From: Bifidobacterium cuniculi
GTDB taxonomy: Bacteria > Actinomycetota > Actinomycetes > Actinomycetales > Bifidobacteriaceae
Assembly: GCF_000741575.1 (NCBI RefSeq)
Contig: NZ_JGYV01000013.1
Location: 1 to 35,039, forward strand
Reading direction: 5' to 3'
Length of the DNA: 35,039 nucleotides
Of this stretch, positions 1-7,832 are shown piece after piece. Position numbers and translations under genes: made by a program. The notes under the pieces were generated by a model. The model saw only the letters and a list, made by a program, of their open reading frames with translations. It was not told the DNA's origin and searched no databases. Position 1 is the stretch's first letter; every line of letters begins with the position of its first letter.

Positions 1-374
<374 letters not shown>

Positions 375-610
375 AACAAATGCGGAAAGCCAACAAAGAC
401 TCTCACAAAAACAAAGATTTATTTCACAAAGGAAAATCAACGAAACACCACCGACCCCACCCCCAAAAGGAGACAGGACACGGCGATGCCCACTCAAAAC
501 CTCCCAACCCCATTCACAGCTCTCACTGACCCACACCACACAGGCACGGGCGGGATTGGACTGGCAATCAAAAAACAAACCCTCCAACAAACGCTGGAGG
601 AAGTAGTACA

Positions 611-634
611 GTACACGCTCTTGAGTTCTCAAAC
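611..634 (-). promoter_or_regulatory. boxA-like antitermination site in the rRNA leader
   Basis: On the minus strand this reads TTTGAGAACTCAAGAGCGTG, matching the conserved actinobacterial rRNA leader element (TTGAGAACTCAA followed by a GTGT-like stretch). It lies about 240 nt upstream of the 16S 5' end. The role in NusB/NusE-dependent antitermination comes from knowledge of the family, not from this sequence. Confidence 0.7.
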
Positions 635-700
635 CACCACCACACACCAGGAAAGCCCGGCACCCGAAGGAACCCGACCGCCCGGCGGCAGCAAGAGAAA

Positions 701-729
701 AACCTACACCACAACCACCCAAAACGCAA
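701..729 (-). promoter_or_regulatory. Candidate rRNA operon promoter
   Basis: On the minus strand TTGCGT (724-729) and TAGGTT (701-706) are separated by exactly 17 bp. Transcription would begin near 694, about 60 nt before the boxA element and about 320 nt before 16S. Order and spacing fit an rRNA leader, but neither hexamer is perfect and other promoters could lie farther upstream. The 830-nt stretch from 377 to 1206 otherwise holds this leader and the GCGCCGC repeats; no convincing protein-coding gene is seen there. Confidence 0.4.
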
Positions 730-929
730 ACCCACCCCTCCCGGACACGCCCCGAACCCAACAAACACAACACCTCCACCGGCGTGTCGCAAACCAGGCA
801 AACACACCCCACCCCGGCACCCCATGACGGGGCGGACCCTCCGCCCGGCGGCCGCATCGGCGCGTCGGGCCCGCGGGATACCGCCAGAGCGGACCCAGGG
901 CGAAACCGCCAACCAAGGAACGGCTCCCT

Positions 930-1139
930 GGCGGCGCACGATTCCCACGCCCGGAAAATCGTGCGCCGCCATGCAGCGCACAACCCGAATCATGCGCTCC
1001 CTGACGGCGCATAATCCGCCCGTGCCGAAAAACGTGCGCCGCACCCCACGGCTCTCCCATGCGCAGGAAGGCGGCGCGCGCTCGTAGGCGGCCGGGTCCT
1101 GAACGAGCGCGGCTCTCCCATGCGCAGGAAGGCGGCGCG
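930..1139. repeat. Cluster of GCGCCGC hairpins and a 30-bp direct repeat upstream of the rRNA promoter
   Basis: A 14-bp perfect inverted repeat (930-943 with 957-970, ends GGCGGCGCACGATT) is followed by a diverged copy around 1010-1042. After these comes a 30-bp exact direct repeat (1049-1078 and 1110-1139, core CTCCCATGCGCAGGAAGGCG) at a 61-bp distance. All modules share GTGCGCCGC or GGCGGCGC cores next to a CTCCC tract. No ORF with plausible codon use covers them. Function unknown: upstream rRNA regulatory DNA or a small intergenic repeat family are both possible. Confidence 0.6.
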
Positions 1140-1206
1140 GACATGGGCGACGACACGTCGGCCGTCGTGTTTGTCCTCCCTCTCCCGTAGGTTAGTTCCT
1201 CGGCCC

Positions 1207-1278
1207 GGGCGGTTGGCGCAGTGGTAGCGCACTTCCCTGACACGGAAGGGGTCACAAGTTCGAATCTTGTATCGCCCA
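1207..1278 (+). tRNA. tRNA-Val (GAC anticodon)
   Basis: A full cloverleaf can be drawn. The acceptor stem GGGCGGT pairs with ATCGCCC (one G-T pair), and the D arm GCGCAGTGGTAGCGC is typical. The anticodon stem CTTCC/GGAAG encloses CTGACAC with anticodon GAC. The T arm contains the GTTCGAATC signature. The discriminator base is A; CCA is not encoded. Confidence 0.95.
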
Positions 1279-1303
1279 CGAACGTACTTCGGTACGGTCC
1301 TTT

Positions 1304-1379
1304 GCGGACATAGCTTAGTTGGTAAAGCGCGACCTTGCCAAGGTCGAGACCGCGGGTTCGAGTCCCGTTGTCCGCTCCA
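1304..1379 (+). tRNA. tRNA-Gly (GCC anticodon)
   Basis: The acceptor GCGGACA pairs with TGTCCGC. The anticodon stem CGACC/GGTCG encloses TTGCCAA with anticodon GCC. The T arm carries GGGTTCGAGTCCC, and the 3' CCA is encoded at 1377-1379. It lies 25 nt after tRNA-Val, so the two are probably one transcript ending at the hairpin immediately downstream. Confidence 0.96.
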
Positions 1380-1382
1380 GTG

Positions 1383-1409
1383 AAAGAGCCCCGGTTTCCG
1401 GGGCTCTTT
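1383..1409 (+). terminator. Hairpin terminator after the tRNA pair
   Basis: Perfect 12-bp stem AAAGAGCCCCGG / CCGGGGCTCTTT with a TTT loop, starting 4 nt after the CCA end of tRNA-Gly. Only a short T stretch sits at the stem base, common in GC-rich actinobacteria. The 180 nt from here to the next gene hold nothing recognisable. Confidence 0.8.
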
Positions 1410-1588
1410 CCATATCAACCAATCAACCAACATCAGCCAACGCACACTTCATGTGCTTCCCGATCACCGTTCCGCCAAGCTCCCCCTCAGGGCACGTGGA
1501 ACATTCCCTTCGCTACCTCCGGCCCGGCACAATCCAATCGACCCGATAGCGCCACCGCACGTAGCACCGGCACCTTCGGGCCGTCGGA

Positions 1589-3637
1589 TCACTCCCTCAT
1601 TGCCACATGCGCGAACCGCGGTACCTGGTACCACTTCACGGGATACCCTGCGCCATGGGCGCAGAACACCGAGTCTGGCGTATGCTCCAAGTCTACTTCC
1701 GGTTCATAGTGCGCCGCTTCCACCACGGCAGCCTCGTCATGGGCGGCACGATATCCAGCGAAGACCACGCTGAGCCGCCCCTCGCCGTGCGCGTAGGCGT
1801 TGACTTCCATGGCGTAGTCGCGCATGCCGCTGACCGGCGCATCGCCCTCAAGCACGGCATAGGCACCATCGAGCGTCGGCGGCTCGCTGGTGCCGCCCAT
1901 CCGCTGCACGTCGCTCATGGCGCGGCCGACCATGTCCTGCGGCAGTTCCAAGCGGAAACGGTACCACGGTTCCAACAGCCGGCAGTTACCGGCCCCCTGA
2001 ATGCGGGCCGCCGGCGCGTCGTCGTCGGTGTCATCGCGGCCATCGCCTACGAAGCGGTCGGCGACTTCCTCGACGCTGGCCTCGGTCGGTACGCCGGCAC
2101 GTGCCTCCATGAGCCCCTGCCGCAGCGCACGGTACGTGGCCTGCCGGAAGTCGCCGCCCTCGGTGTGCTTGAGATGGCCGCGCCCCGCAATCAGCGAAAT
2201 GCGCATGTCCGTGACCGGAGCGCCGACCAGCACGCCGAGGTGTTCGCGTTCCCGCAGATGCTGCAGCACCAGACGCTGCCAGTTGACGTCGAGGTCGTTG
2301 ACGGAGACGTCGCTGGCGAACTCGAGTCCGCCGCCCTGCGGCAGCGGCTCGAGCAGCAGGTGCACTTCCGCGTAGTGCCGCAACGGCTCGAAATGCCCGA
2401 CACCCTCCACCGGTTCGGTAATCGTCTCCTGATAGAGGATCGAGCCGGCGTCGAAGGTCACGGGCAGCTTGAAGCGCTCACGCATCAGCTGCTCGACCAC
2501 CTCCAGCTGGACCGCGCCCATGAGCTGGACGCGGATCTCCTGCAGACGCGGATCCCACACCACGTGCAGCAGCGGGTCCTCGTCCTCCAGTTCACGCAGG
2601 GCCAGCAGCACATGGTGGCTGTCCAGGTCGCCCACGTCGACGGTGTAGGTGAGCACCGGCTGCAGCTCGGGGCGCGCCGCGTCCTGCGCACTGCCCAGGC
2701 CCTCCCCCGGAAAGGTGCGTTCGGGGCCGGTCACCGCGCACACCGTGCCCGCAGGCGTCGACTCGATCGTCGTGAACTTCGCGCCGGAGTAGCGGCGCAC
2801 CTGGTCGACCTTCTCCTCGCCGTCGCCTTCGGGCAGCAGCATCTTCGCACGCAGCTCGCCGCCGGTCACCTTGAGCCAGGTCAGCCGGTTGCCCTGCGTG
2901 TCGTGCGAGATCTTGAAGACGCGTGCGCCGAACTGCGCAGGGTACTCCGGTTCGCGGGTGAAGTGCACGAAGCCACGCAGGAAGTCGTCGATGCCTTCCA
3001 TGCGCAGCGCCGCACCGAAGAACACCGGCACCACCAGGCGGTCCGCGACCATCGACCGGATGCGCGACGGCGACAGCGTGCCGTCGGACAGGTACTCCTC
3101 CATCGCCGTCTCGTCCTGCATGGCGACCTGTTCGAGCTGCGCGTCGTCCAGCGTGCCCTCGGCGGCGCCGGTGAAGTCGATGCACGCGTCGGAGAAGCGT
3201 TCGTGCAGCTCCTGCAGGACGTGCACGCGGTCGACGCCCGGCGCATCCGTCTTGTTCACGAAGACGAACGTCGGCACTTCGTACCGCCGCAGCAGCCGCC
3301 ACAGCGTCTGCGTGTGGCCCTGCACGCCGTCGGGCGCGCTCACCACCAGGATCGCATAGTCGAGCACCTGCAGGGTGCGCTCCATCTCCGCGGCGAAGTC
3401 GACGTGGCCGGGCGTGTCCAGCAACGTCAGCTGCGCCCCGTCGGTTTCGATGATGGCCGGCTCCGTGTAGATGGTGATGCCGCGGGCACGCTCCATGGCG
3501 TCGGTGTCGAGAAACGAGTCGCCATGGTCGACGCGGCCGAGGGCGCGCGTCGTACCCGTCGCATACAGCAGCGCCTCCGACAGCGTGGTCTTGCCGGCGT
3601 CGACGTGGGCGACGATGCCCGTGACGATGCGCTTCAT
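1589..3637 (-). CDS. Ribosome-protection-type translational GTPase, Tet(M)/Tet(O)-like
   Basis: 682-residue protein of the EF-G-like class that includes the tetracycline ribosomal protection proteins; members bind the ribosome and use GTP hydrolysis to displace the drug. Visible GTPase motifs are G1 AHVDAGKT (10-17), G2 RGITI (52-56), G3 DTPGH (74-78) and G4 NKTD (128-131). EF-G-like domains II to V follow, at the right overall length (Tet(M) is about 640 residues). The start is fixed by GGAGAGGAG seven bases before ATG. It lies 45 bp downstream of the antiporter on the same strand, so co-transcription is likely. No mobile-element flanks and host-like GC content suggest a resident chromosomal homologue rather than a recently acquired tet gene. 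Whether it confers resistance cannot be read from sequence; OtrA-like self-protection or a housekeeping ribosome rescue role are alternatives. Confidence 0.85.
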   Translation of the reverse strand: MKRIVTGIVAHVDAGKTTLSEALLYATGTTRALGRVDHGDSFLDTDAMERARGITIYTEPAIIETDGAQLTLLDTPGHVDFAAEMERTLQVLDYAILVVSAPDGVQGHTQTLWRLLRRYEVPTFVFVNKTDAPGVDRVHVLQELHERFSDACIDFTGAAEGTLDDAQLEQVAMQDETAMEEYLSDGTLSPSRIRSMVADRLVVPVFFGAALRMEGIDDFLRGFVHFTREPEYPAQFGARVFKISHDTQGNRLTWLKVTGGELRAKMLLPEGDGEEKVDQVRRYSGAKFTTIESTPAGTVCAVTGPERTFPGEGLGSAQDAARPELQPVLTYTVDVGDLDSHHVLLALRELEDEDPLLHVVWDPRLQEIRVQLMGAVQLEVVEQLMRERFKLPVTFDAGSILYQETITEPVEGVGHFEPLRHYAEVHLLLEPLPQGGGLEFASDVSVNDLDVNWQRLVLQHLREREHLGVLVGAPVTDMRISLIAGRGHLKHTEGGDFRQATYRALRQGLMEARAGVPTEASVEEVADRFVGDGRDDTDDDAPAARIQGAGNCRLLEPWYRFRLELPQDMVGRAMSDVQRMGGTSEPPTLDGAYAVLEGDAPVSGMRDYAMEVNAYAHGEGRLSVVFAGYRAAHDEAAVVEAAHYEPEVDLEHTPDSVFCAHGAGYPVKWYQVPRFAHVAMRE

Positions 3638-3682
3638 GACGACTCCTCTCCGCAGATTGCCTACCCGGACAGTCTAGGCGGC

Positions 3683-5224
3683 TCAGCCGAACATGCCGCT
3701 GCGCCAGGTGCCGACGACGCCGATGACGCCAACCACCACGATCGCCGCGAACAGGATGAGCTCGCGGCGGCTCAGGAAGCGCTCGCCGGGCGCACGCTGG
3801 CGACGCGCCACGGCGTAGATCGGCAGGCCGATGGCGAACAGCGCGCAGGCAACCATGAGATAGTGCAGCCCGGCGGAGTAGACGAGGAACAGCGAAAACA
3901 GCGACCCCAGGATGCCGACGGCGAGCGCACGCCGGCGCGTCACGCCACCGGCGGCGAACAGCGTCGGCCGGCGGCGCACCAGCCGCCACAGGTACAGGCA
4001 GCACAACAGGTAGCAGGGCATCGCCATGACCGAGGTGATGGAGATCATGACGTTCCAGGCATCTCCCTGCACGAAGTGGCAGACGAGGAAGAGGACCTGG
4101 CAAACCACGCCGGTCCACAGCAGGCCGACCGCCGGCGCGCCGTGGCGGTTCTGCCGGCAGAAGGAGCGCGGGAAGAGACCGTCGCGGGCGGCGAAGAGCG
4201 GCATCTGGCTGATCATGATCGTCCACACCAGCCAGGCGAACAGCACGGAGACGATGACGCCGACGTTGACCATGGCCCCACCCCACGTACCGAAACGTTC
4301 GCCCATGATGATGGACATGGAGGGGTTGGGCATGGCACCGAGGGCATCCATGTCGTAGACGCCGAGCGGCAGGATGGACACGAGTACGTAGAGGACGAGG
4401 ACGGTGAGGTAGCCGGCGACGGTGGCACGGGAGACGTCCTTCGAGCTGCGCGCCGAGCCGGAGACGACGACGGCACCCTCCATGCCGATGAACAGCCACA
4501 GGGTGACGAGCATGGAGCCGCTGACCTGGCTGCCGACGCGCGAGAGGTCGAAGGCGAGCGGTGCGCCGTCAGCGGCCATCCCCCAGAAATCGTGCAGCGC
4601 GATGCCGCCGCGGAACAGCGTGAGCATGGCGATGATGAAGACGACGACGGGCACGATCTTGCAGACGGTGCCCACGACGTTGATGAGCGCGCCGGTGGTG
4701 ACGCCGAGCATGGAGATGCCGACCATGAGCCACATGATGGCCGAACTGACGAGCACCGAAAGCAGGTTGTTGCCGTTGATGAAGGTGCCGGGCAGGAAGA
4801 TGTCCATCGTGGACATGACGAGCACGCCGTAGGCGACCAGGGAGAAGCAGTTGCAGATCCAGTAGCCGTAGGCCACCAGGAAACCGACGAATCCGCCGAA
4901 ACCGTACCTGGCATAGGAGTAGAGGCCGTCCTTGAGGTCCGGCTGGACGATGGTGAGGATGCGCAGGGTGTCCACGATGAACCACATACCGACGCCGGTG
5001 ATGGCCCACGCGATGAGCTGGCCGCCCATGCTGGCGTGCTGCGCCATGTTCTGCGGCAGGCTGAAGACACCGCCGCCGACCATGGCCGAGATGACCAGGG
5101 CGAAGAGGGCGACGAAGCCGACCTGGGCTGGCTGCGCGACGGGCACGGAATGTGGGGACTGCGCGGACGGGGATTGCGCCGGGACGGCGGTATCTGAGCG
5201 TTGCGCGTGCCGGGTTCCTGCCAT
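3683..5224 (-). CDS. APC-superfamily amino acid antiporter (basic amino acid / polyamine type)
   Basis: 513-residue polytopic membrane protein with about 12 or more hydrophobic segments. The N-terminal glycine-rich motif SAMVGGGVFSLPQ is the family's substrate-binding signature in TM1. The FGGFVGFLVAYGYWICN stretch and general layout resemble ArcD/LysI-type arginine:ornithine or lysine antiporters. Substrate assignment is inference from resemblance. An ATG 21 codons upstream (5287) is open, but GGGAGG sits four bases before the ATG at 5224, so the shorter start is chosen. The protein begins with a soluble S/P/Q-rich tail of about 40 residues. It precedes the ribosome-protection-like gene by 45 bp, a likely two-gene transcript. 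The 270 bp upstream contain no gene and presumably the promoter. Confidence 0.85.
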   Translation of the reverse strand: MAGTRHAQRSDTAVPAQSPSAQSPHSVPVAQPAQVGFVALFALVISAMVGGGVFSLPQNMAQHASMGGQLIAWAITGVGMWFIVDTLRILTIVQPDLKDGLYSYARYGFGGFVGFLVAYGYWICNCFSLVAYGVLVMSTMDIFLPGTFINGNNLLSVLVSSAIMWLMVGISMLGVTTGALINVVGTVCKIVPVVVFIIAMLTLFRGGIALHDFWGMAADGAPLAFDLSRVGSQVSGSMLVTLWLFIGMEGAVVVSGSARSSKDVSRATVAGYLTVLVLYVLVSILPLGVYDMDALGAMPNPSMSIIMGERFGTWGGAMVNVGVIVSVLFAWLVWTIMISQMPLFAARDGLFPRSFCRQNRHGAPAVGLLWTGVVCQVLFLVCHFVQGDAWNVMISITSVMAMPCYLLCCLYLWRLVRRRPTLFAAGGVTRRRALAVGILGSLFSLFLVYSAGLHYLMVACALFAIGLPIYAVARRQRAPGERFLSRRELILFAAIVVVGVIGVVGTWRSGMFG

Positions 5225-5495
5225 GGAGCCTCCCGAAGTGGAATCGACGTGGGAATGGGGCTGGCGGCTTCCTGGCTCAGGGAACACGATCAGCCGTCAC
5301 ACCATGGTAGCGGGAATGGGGACGAAGGAGTGGAGCGCGAGGAACGGGAAGGATGGGTCTGGCAGGTGCAGGGGATGCCACTTGATGAACAGCGACTTCA
5401 GGCGAGATAAGCCGGAGCGATCCCACGCAACAATGCAACATGGCGTGCCCTCGTCGGCAACGAGGAAGCACGCCATGCCATAAAAACAGGGAAAC

Positions 5496-5714
5496 TCAGC
5501 CTTCCTGGGCTTCGTCCTCACGCTCCTGCGCCTTGTCCACGTTCGCGGCGGCCTTGGCGATGTCCACGTCGGCCTTCTCGTCGTGGTGGGCGGCACGTTC
5601 GGCGTCCTTGATGACGTCCTTCTCCTGGTGCTCGGCCTTCTTCTCGTCGATGTCCGCCTTGAAATCGTCGAAGCGTTCCTTCATGGTCTCGTGGGTCTTC
5701 TTGTCGTCCGTCAT
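5496..5714 (-). CDS. Small hydrophilic, highly charged protein of unknown function
   Basis: 72 residues beginning MTDDKKTHETMKERF, almost entirely Asp, Glu, Lys, Ala and His, with heptad-like spacing predicting a single long helix or coiled coil. No signal peptide or membrane segment. The start at 5714 is chosen because GAAAGG lies about nine bases upstream and the longer open frame (to 5846) has no ribosome site. It is divergent from the 57-residue protein at 5906, which also starts with MTDD and has a similar acidic helical composition; a functional link is possible but unproven. No family recognised. Confidence 0.65.
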   Translation of the reverse strand: MTDDKKTHETMKERFDDFKADIDEKKAEHQEKDVIKDAERAAHHDEKADVDIAKAAANVDKAQEREDEAQEG

Positions 5715-5905
5715 CGCGTCCGCCTTTCGTTGTTGTCTTGCAGCCCGGTTGGGCTCTTGTTCCATTACATCGCACCTTGGGCGCGGCCGCCGAGACTGTC
5801 GCGTTCGGCGTATTTCCCAGCGAACTGCCATGTCGGGCGAGTACAACTGGCTTGCAGGGCCATGCGGCGCACCGCCGCCGGCCGAGGAAAGGCAAGGAGG
5901 CCGTC

Positions 5906-6079
5906 ATGACCGACGACATGAGGAACGAGGAAGAGCGCCTGGCGCAGGATGTCCAGGACCTGCTCGACACCAAGGGCAAGGATCCGGACGCCGCTGCCGA
6001 TGCACGCGAGGCGCTGGCGGACGAGAAGCTGGACGACCTGTTGCGCCACGATGCACAGGAGTCACGGCAACGGGACTGA
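5906..6079 (+). CDS. Small acidic helical protein of unknown function
   Basis: 57 residues starting MTDDMRNEEERLAQD, rich in Asp, Glu and Ala with no hydrophobic segment. A very good ribosome site (AAGGAGG, seven bases before ATG) fixes the start inside a longer open frame. The 191 bp between it and the divergent 72-residue gene must hold both promoters. It ends 8 bp before a long perfect palindrome that separates it from the convergent membrane protein gene. Too small for confident family assignment. Confidence 0.65.
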   Translation: MTDDMRNEEERLAQDVQDLLDTKGKDPDAAADAREALADEKLDDLLRHDAQESRQRD

Positions 6080-6087
6080 CCTTCTCC

Positions 6088-6163
6088 CGGGCGTCATGAA
6101 CGCGGATGGCGGGCATCGGCTGAACGTTCAGCCGATGCCCGCCATCCGCGTTCATGACGCCCG
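6088..6163. terminator. 76-nt perfect palindrome at a convergent gene junction
   Basis: Two 38-nt arms with no loop, centred between 6125 and 6126 (centre GGCTGAAC/GTTCAGCC), begin 8 bp after the stop of the 57-residue gene and end 10 bp before the stop of the convergent gene. It would form an extremely stable hairpin in RNA from either strand, which fits a bidirectional terminator. There is no T run at either base, so Rho-independent termination in the classical sense is not shown. Confidence 0.7.
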
Positions 6164-6173
6164 TCCGGTTCGG

Positions 6174-7115
6174 TCACCAGTCGTAATCGTCCAGATCGAT
6201 GTCGGAGTCGAGGTCGTACTTGTCGAGCGTGTCCTGATAGCTGTCGGGGATGCCGACTCCGCCCTCGCCACTCTCGCTGCCGGAGGTCGCCGTGCCTTCG
6301 CCGACGACCTTGCCGTCGGCCTTATAGATGACCTTCACCTCGAAGTTGTCGAGGTTCTTCTCGTCATGAATGGTTTGCCACATGATGCGCGCCATGCCGG
6401 CCGCCACATCGTTGCCCACGGATCCGAGGTTCGCGTTGTCCATGCTGATGGTGACGGTGAGCGTATCACCGGAAACGGAGCATTCCGCGGTGACACCGAC
6501 GGCGGTTTGGGACTGGCAGGAGCCGGCAACTTCCTTGAGGACGACGTTGCCGCCGCCACCGGCCGCATTCACCGCGACGACGATGCCGACGACCGCACCG
6601 ATGACAACGAATGCCGCGATGAGCCACACCCACCACTGCTGGTACCACTTCTTCGGCTGTTCGGCAACGGCCTGCATGAACGGCTGCTGTGGATAGCCGG
6701 CCATGGTGGGCGCGCCGGGGTACTGCTGCATGGGGGATTGCCCGGCGGGAGCGCCTTGCGGGTAGCCGTACGGCATGCCCTGTCCCGTTGCGTCCTGCGC
6801 CGGCGGCACATAGGCCGGCGCCTGCGGGGCCGCTCCTTGTGGCTGCCCGTAGGCGGCAGCGGGCTGCTGGGGCTGGCCATACGGCTGCTGCGCCTGGCCA
6901 TAACCGGGAGCGGGCGCCGGCGAATGGCCGTACTGTGCCGCGGGCTGCCCATAGGACGGCACGGTCGGCTGCGACTGTTGGGCGTACTCGCCGGCAGGCG
7001 TGTATCCCTGCTGCGGGGTTTGCTGGTATCCCGGTCCGTATCCGGATGCCGACTGTGGCTGCGACGTCTGCGGCACGCCTTCGGGCGCGTTGTCCTGCGG
7101 ATTCGGGTTGGTCAT
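6174..7115 (-). CDS. Membrane-anchored protein with P/Q/Y/G-rich N-terminal tail (paralogue 1)
   Basis: 313 residues in three parts. About 160 N-terminal residues are low-complexity and rich in Pro, Gln, Tyr, Gly and Ala with repeated YGQPQ/GYQQ units, predicted disordered and cytoplasmic. One transmembrane helix (WVWLIAAFVVIGAVVGIVV) is preceded by the KKWYQQW belt. The C-terminal domain of about 120 residues has two cysteines and an acidic end (LDLDSDIDLDDYDW in spirit) and is presumably outside the membrane. GAGGAGAGG precedes the ATG at 7115. A diverged copy with nearly the same leader DNA lies at 7833-8858, so the two arose by duplication including the promoter. No enzymatic motif is seen; family not recognised, function unknown. 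Confidence 0.8.
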   Translation of the reverse strand: MTNPNPQDNAPEGVPQTSQPQSASGYGPGYQQTPQQGYTPAGEYAQQSQPTVPSYGQPAAQYGHSPAPAPGYGQAQQPYGQPQQPAAAYGQPQGAAPQAPAYVPPAQDATGQGMPYGYPQGAPAGQSPMQQYPGAPTMAGYPQQPFMQAVAEQPKKWYQQWWVWLIAAFVVIGAVVGIVVAVNAAGGGGNVVLKEVAGSCQSQTAVGVTAECSVSGDTLTVTISMDNANLGSVGNDVAAGMARIMWQTIHDEKNLDNFEVKVIYKADGKVVGEGTATSGSESGEGGVGIPDSYQDTLDKYDLDSDIDLDDYDW

Positions 7116-7354
7116 AGATGGTCCTCTCCTCTGGGGATGTGTCTCCATCCTACCGGAGATAACGATTGCAAACCGCCATACCGACGCTCCATGAGACACC
7201 ACTATGCGCACAGCGCACTTCCCGGCTTCCTGCTACGCGAGTTTTCCCCGCGGCGGAAGCTGCACGGGCGCCAGCCTGTTGGCGGCTACCATGACCAAGG
7301 CAATGGCCCCGACGCACCGTGCGACGAGGCGGAAGGCATAGGAAAGGAACTGCA

Positions 7355-7687
7355 ATGGCAGAGGTTACCGAGGACATGACCCGCACCGGCATGGCGCTGA
7401 ACAACTGGTACGAGGTGCTGTTCGACAACAAGGACATCGCCGACTGCGACGACGTGGAGGCCATGCGCGGCCTGTCCGAGATGAAGGACACCGACAAGAA
7501 CCGCGACCTGCTGATCGTGTCCGCTTCCCGCATCGGCCTGCCGGAGGTCACCGTCTCCGTGCTCGAGCAGTGGGTGAACGCCGACCGCGTGAAGTCCGAC
7601 AAGTTCCCTGCCGACAAGGGCTTCTTCTCCTCTGACGTGCGCGACATGATGAGCACCGACCTCAAGGTCTTCGAGACGGACGACTGA
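7355..7687 (+). CDS. Conserved-looking 110-residue soluble protein, function unknown
   Basis: Begins MAEVTEDMTRTGMALNNWYE and is a compact mixed alpha/beta-like sequence without signal peptide, membrane segment or cysteine clusters. The ATG at 7355 has AAAGGAA seven bases upstream; the 12 extra codons of the longer open frame are not expected to be translated. Codon use (strong C/G third positions, e.g. GACAAG, CTGATC) matches the chromosomal genes here. It lies between the two paralogous membrane proteins but on the opposite strand, ending at an 18-bp inverted repeat. No family recognised. Confidence 0.75.
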   Translation: MAEVTEDMTRTGMALNNWYEVLFDNKDIADCDDVEAMRGLSEMKDTDKNRDLLIVSASRIGLPEVTVSVLEQWVNADRVKSDKFPADKGFFSSDVRDMMSTDLKVFETDD

Positions 7688-7706
7688 GTCAAGCCGACGA
7701 TCGATT

Positions 7707-7752
7707 ATCGGGGCGGTCATTCCCATGACGAAACGGGAATGACCGCCCCGAT
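7707..7752. terminator. 18-bp perfect hairpin between convergent genes
   Basis: Arms ATCGGGGCGGTCATTCCC (7707-7724) and its exact complement (7735-7752) surround a 10-nt loop, 19 bp after the stop of the 110-residue gene and 80 bp before the stop of the convergent paralogue 2. Probably a bidirectional terminator. Confidence 0.75.
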
Positions 7753-7832
7753 GGCTATGTGCCTTCGCATGTTTGATTCCTTGCGCCGTGTGCAAGCGAT
7801 GGGCGACATGGCTCGCACACGGCAGCTTGAAA

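Noticed and set aside
704..1445. Minus-strand ORFs containing MGDTRFELVTPSVSGKC and QRDSNPRSRPWQGRALPT
   Set aside because: These are antisense translations of the two tRNA genes, a well-known annotation artefact.
1607..5197. 1196-codon plus-strand ORF
   Set aside because: Antisense shadow of the GTPase and antiporter genes caused by high GC at third positions; composition is His/Arg/Asp-rich nonsense.
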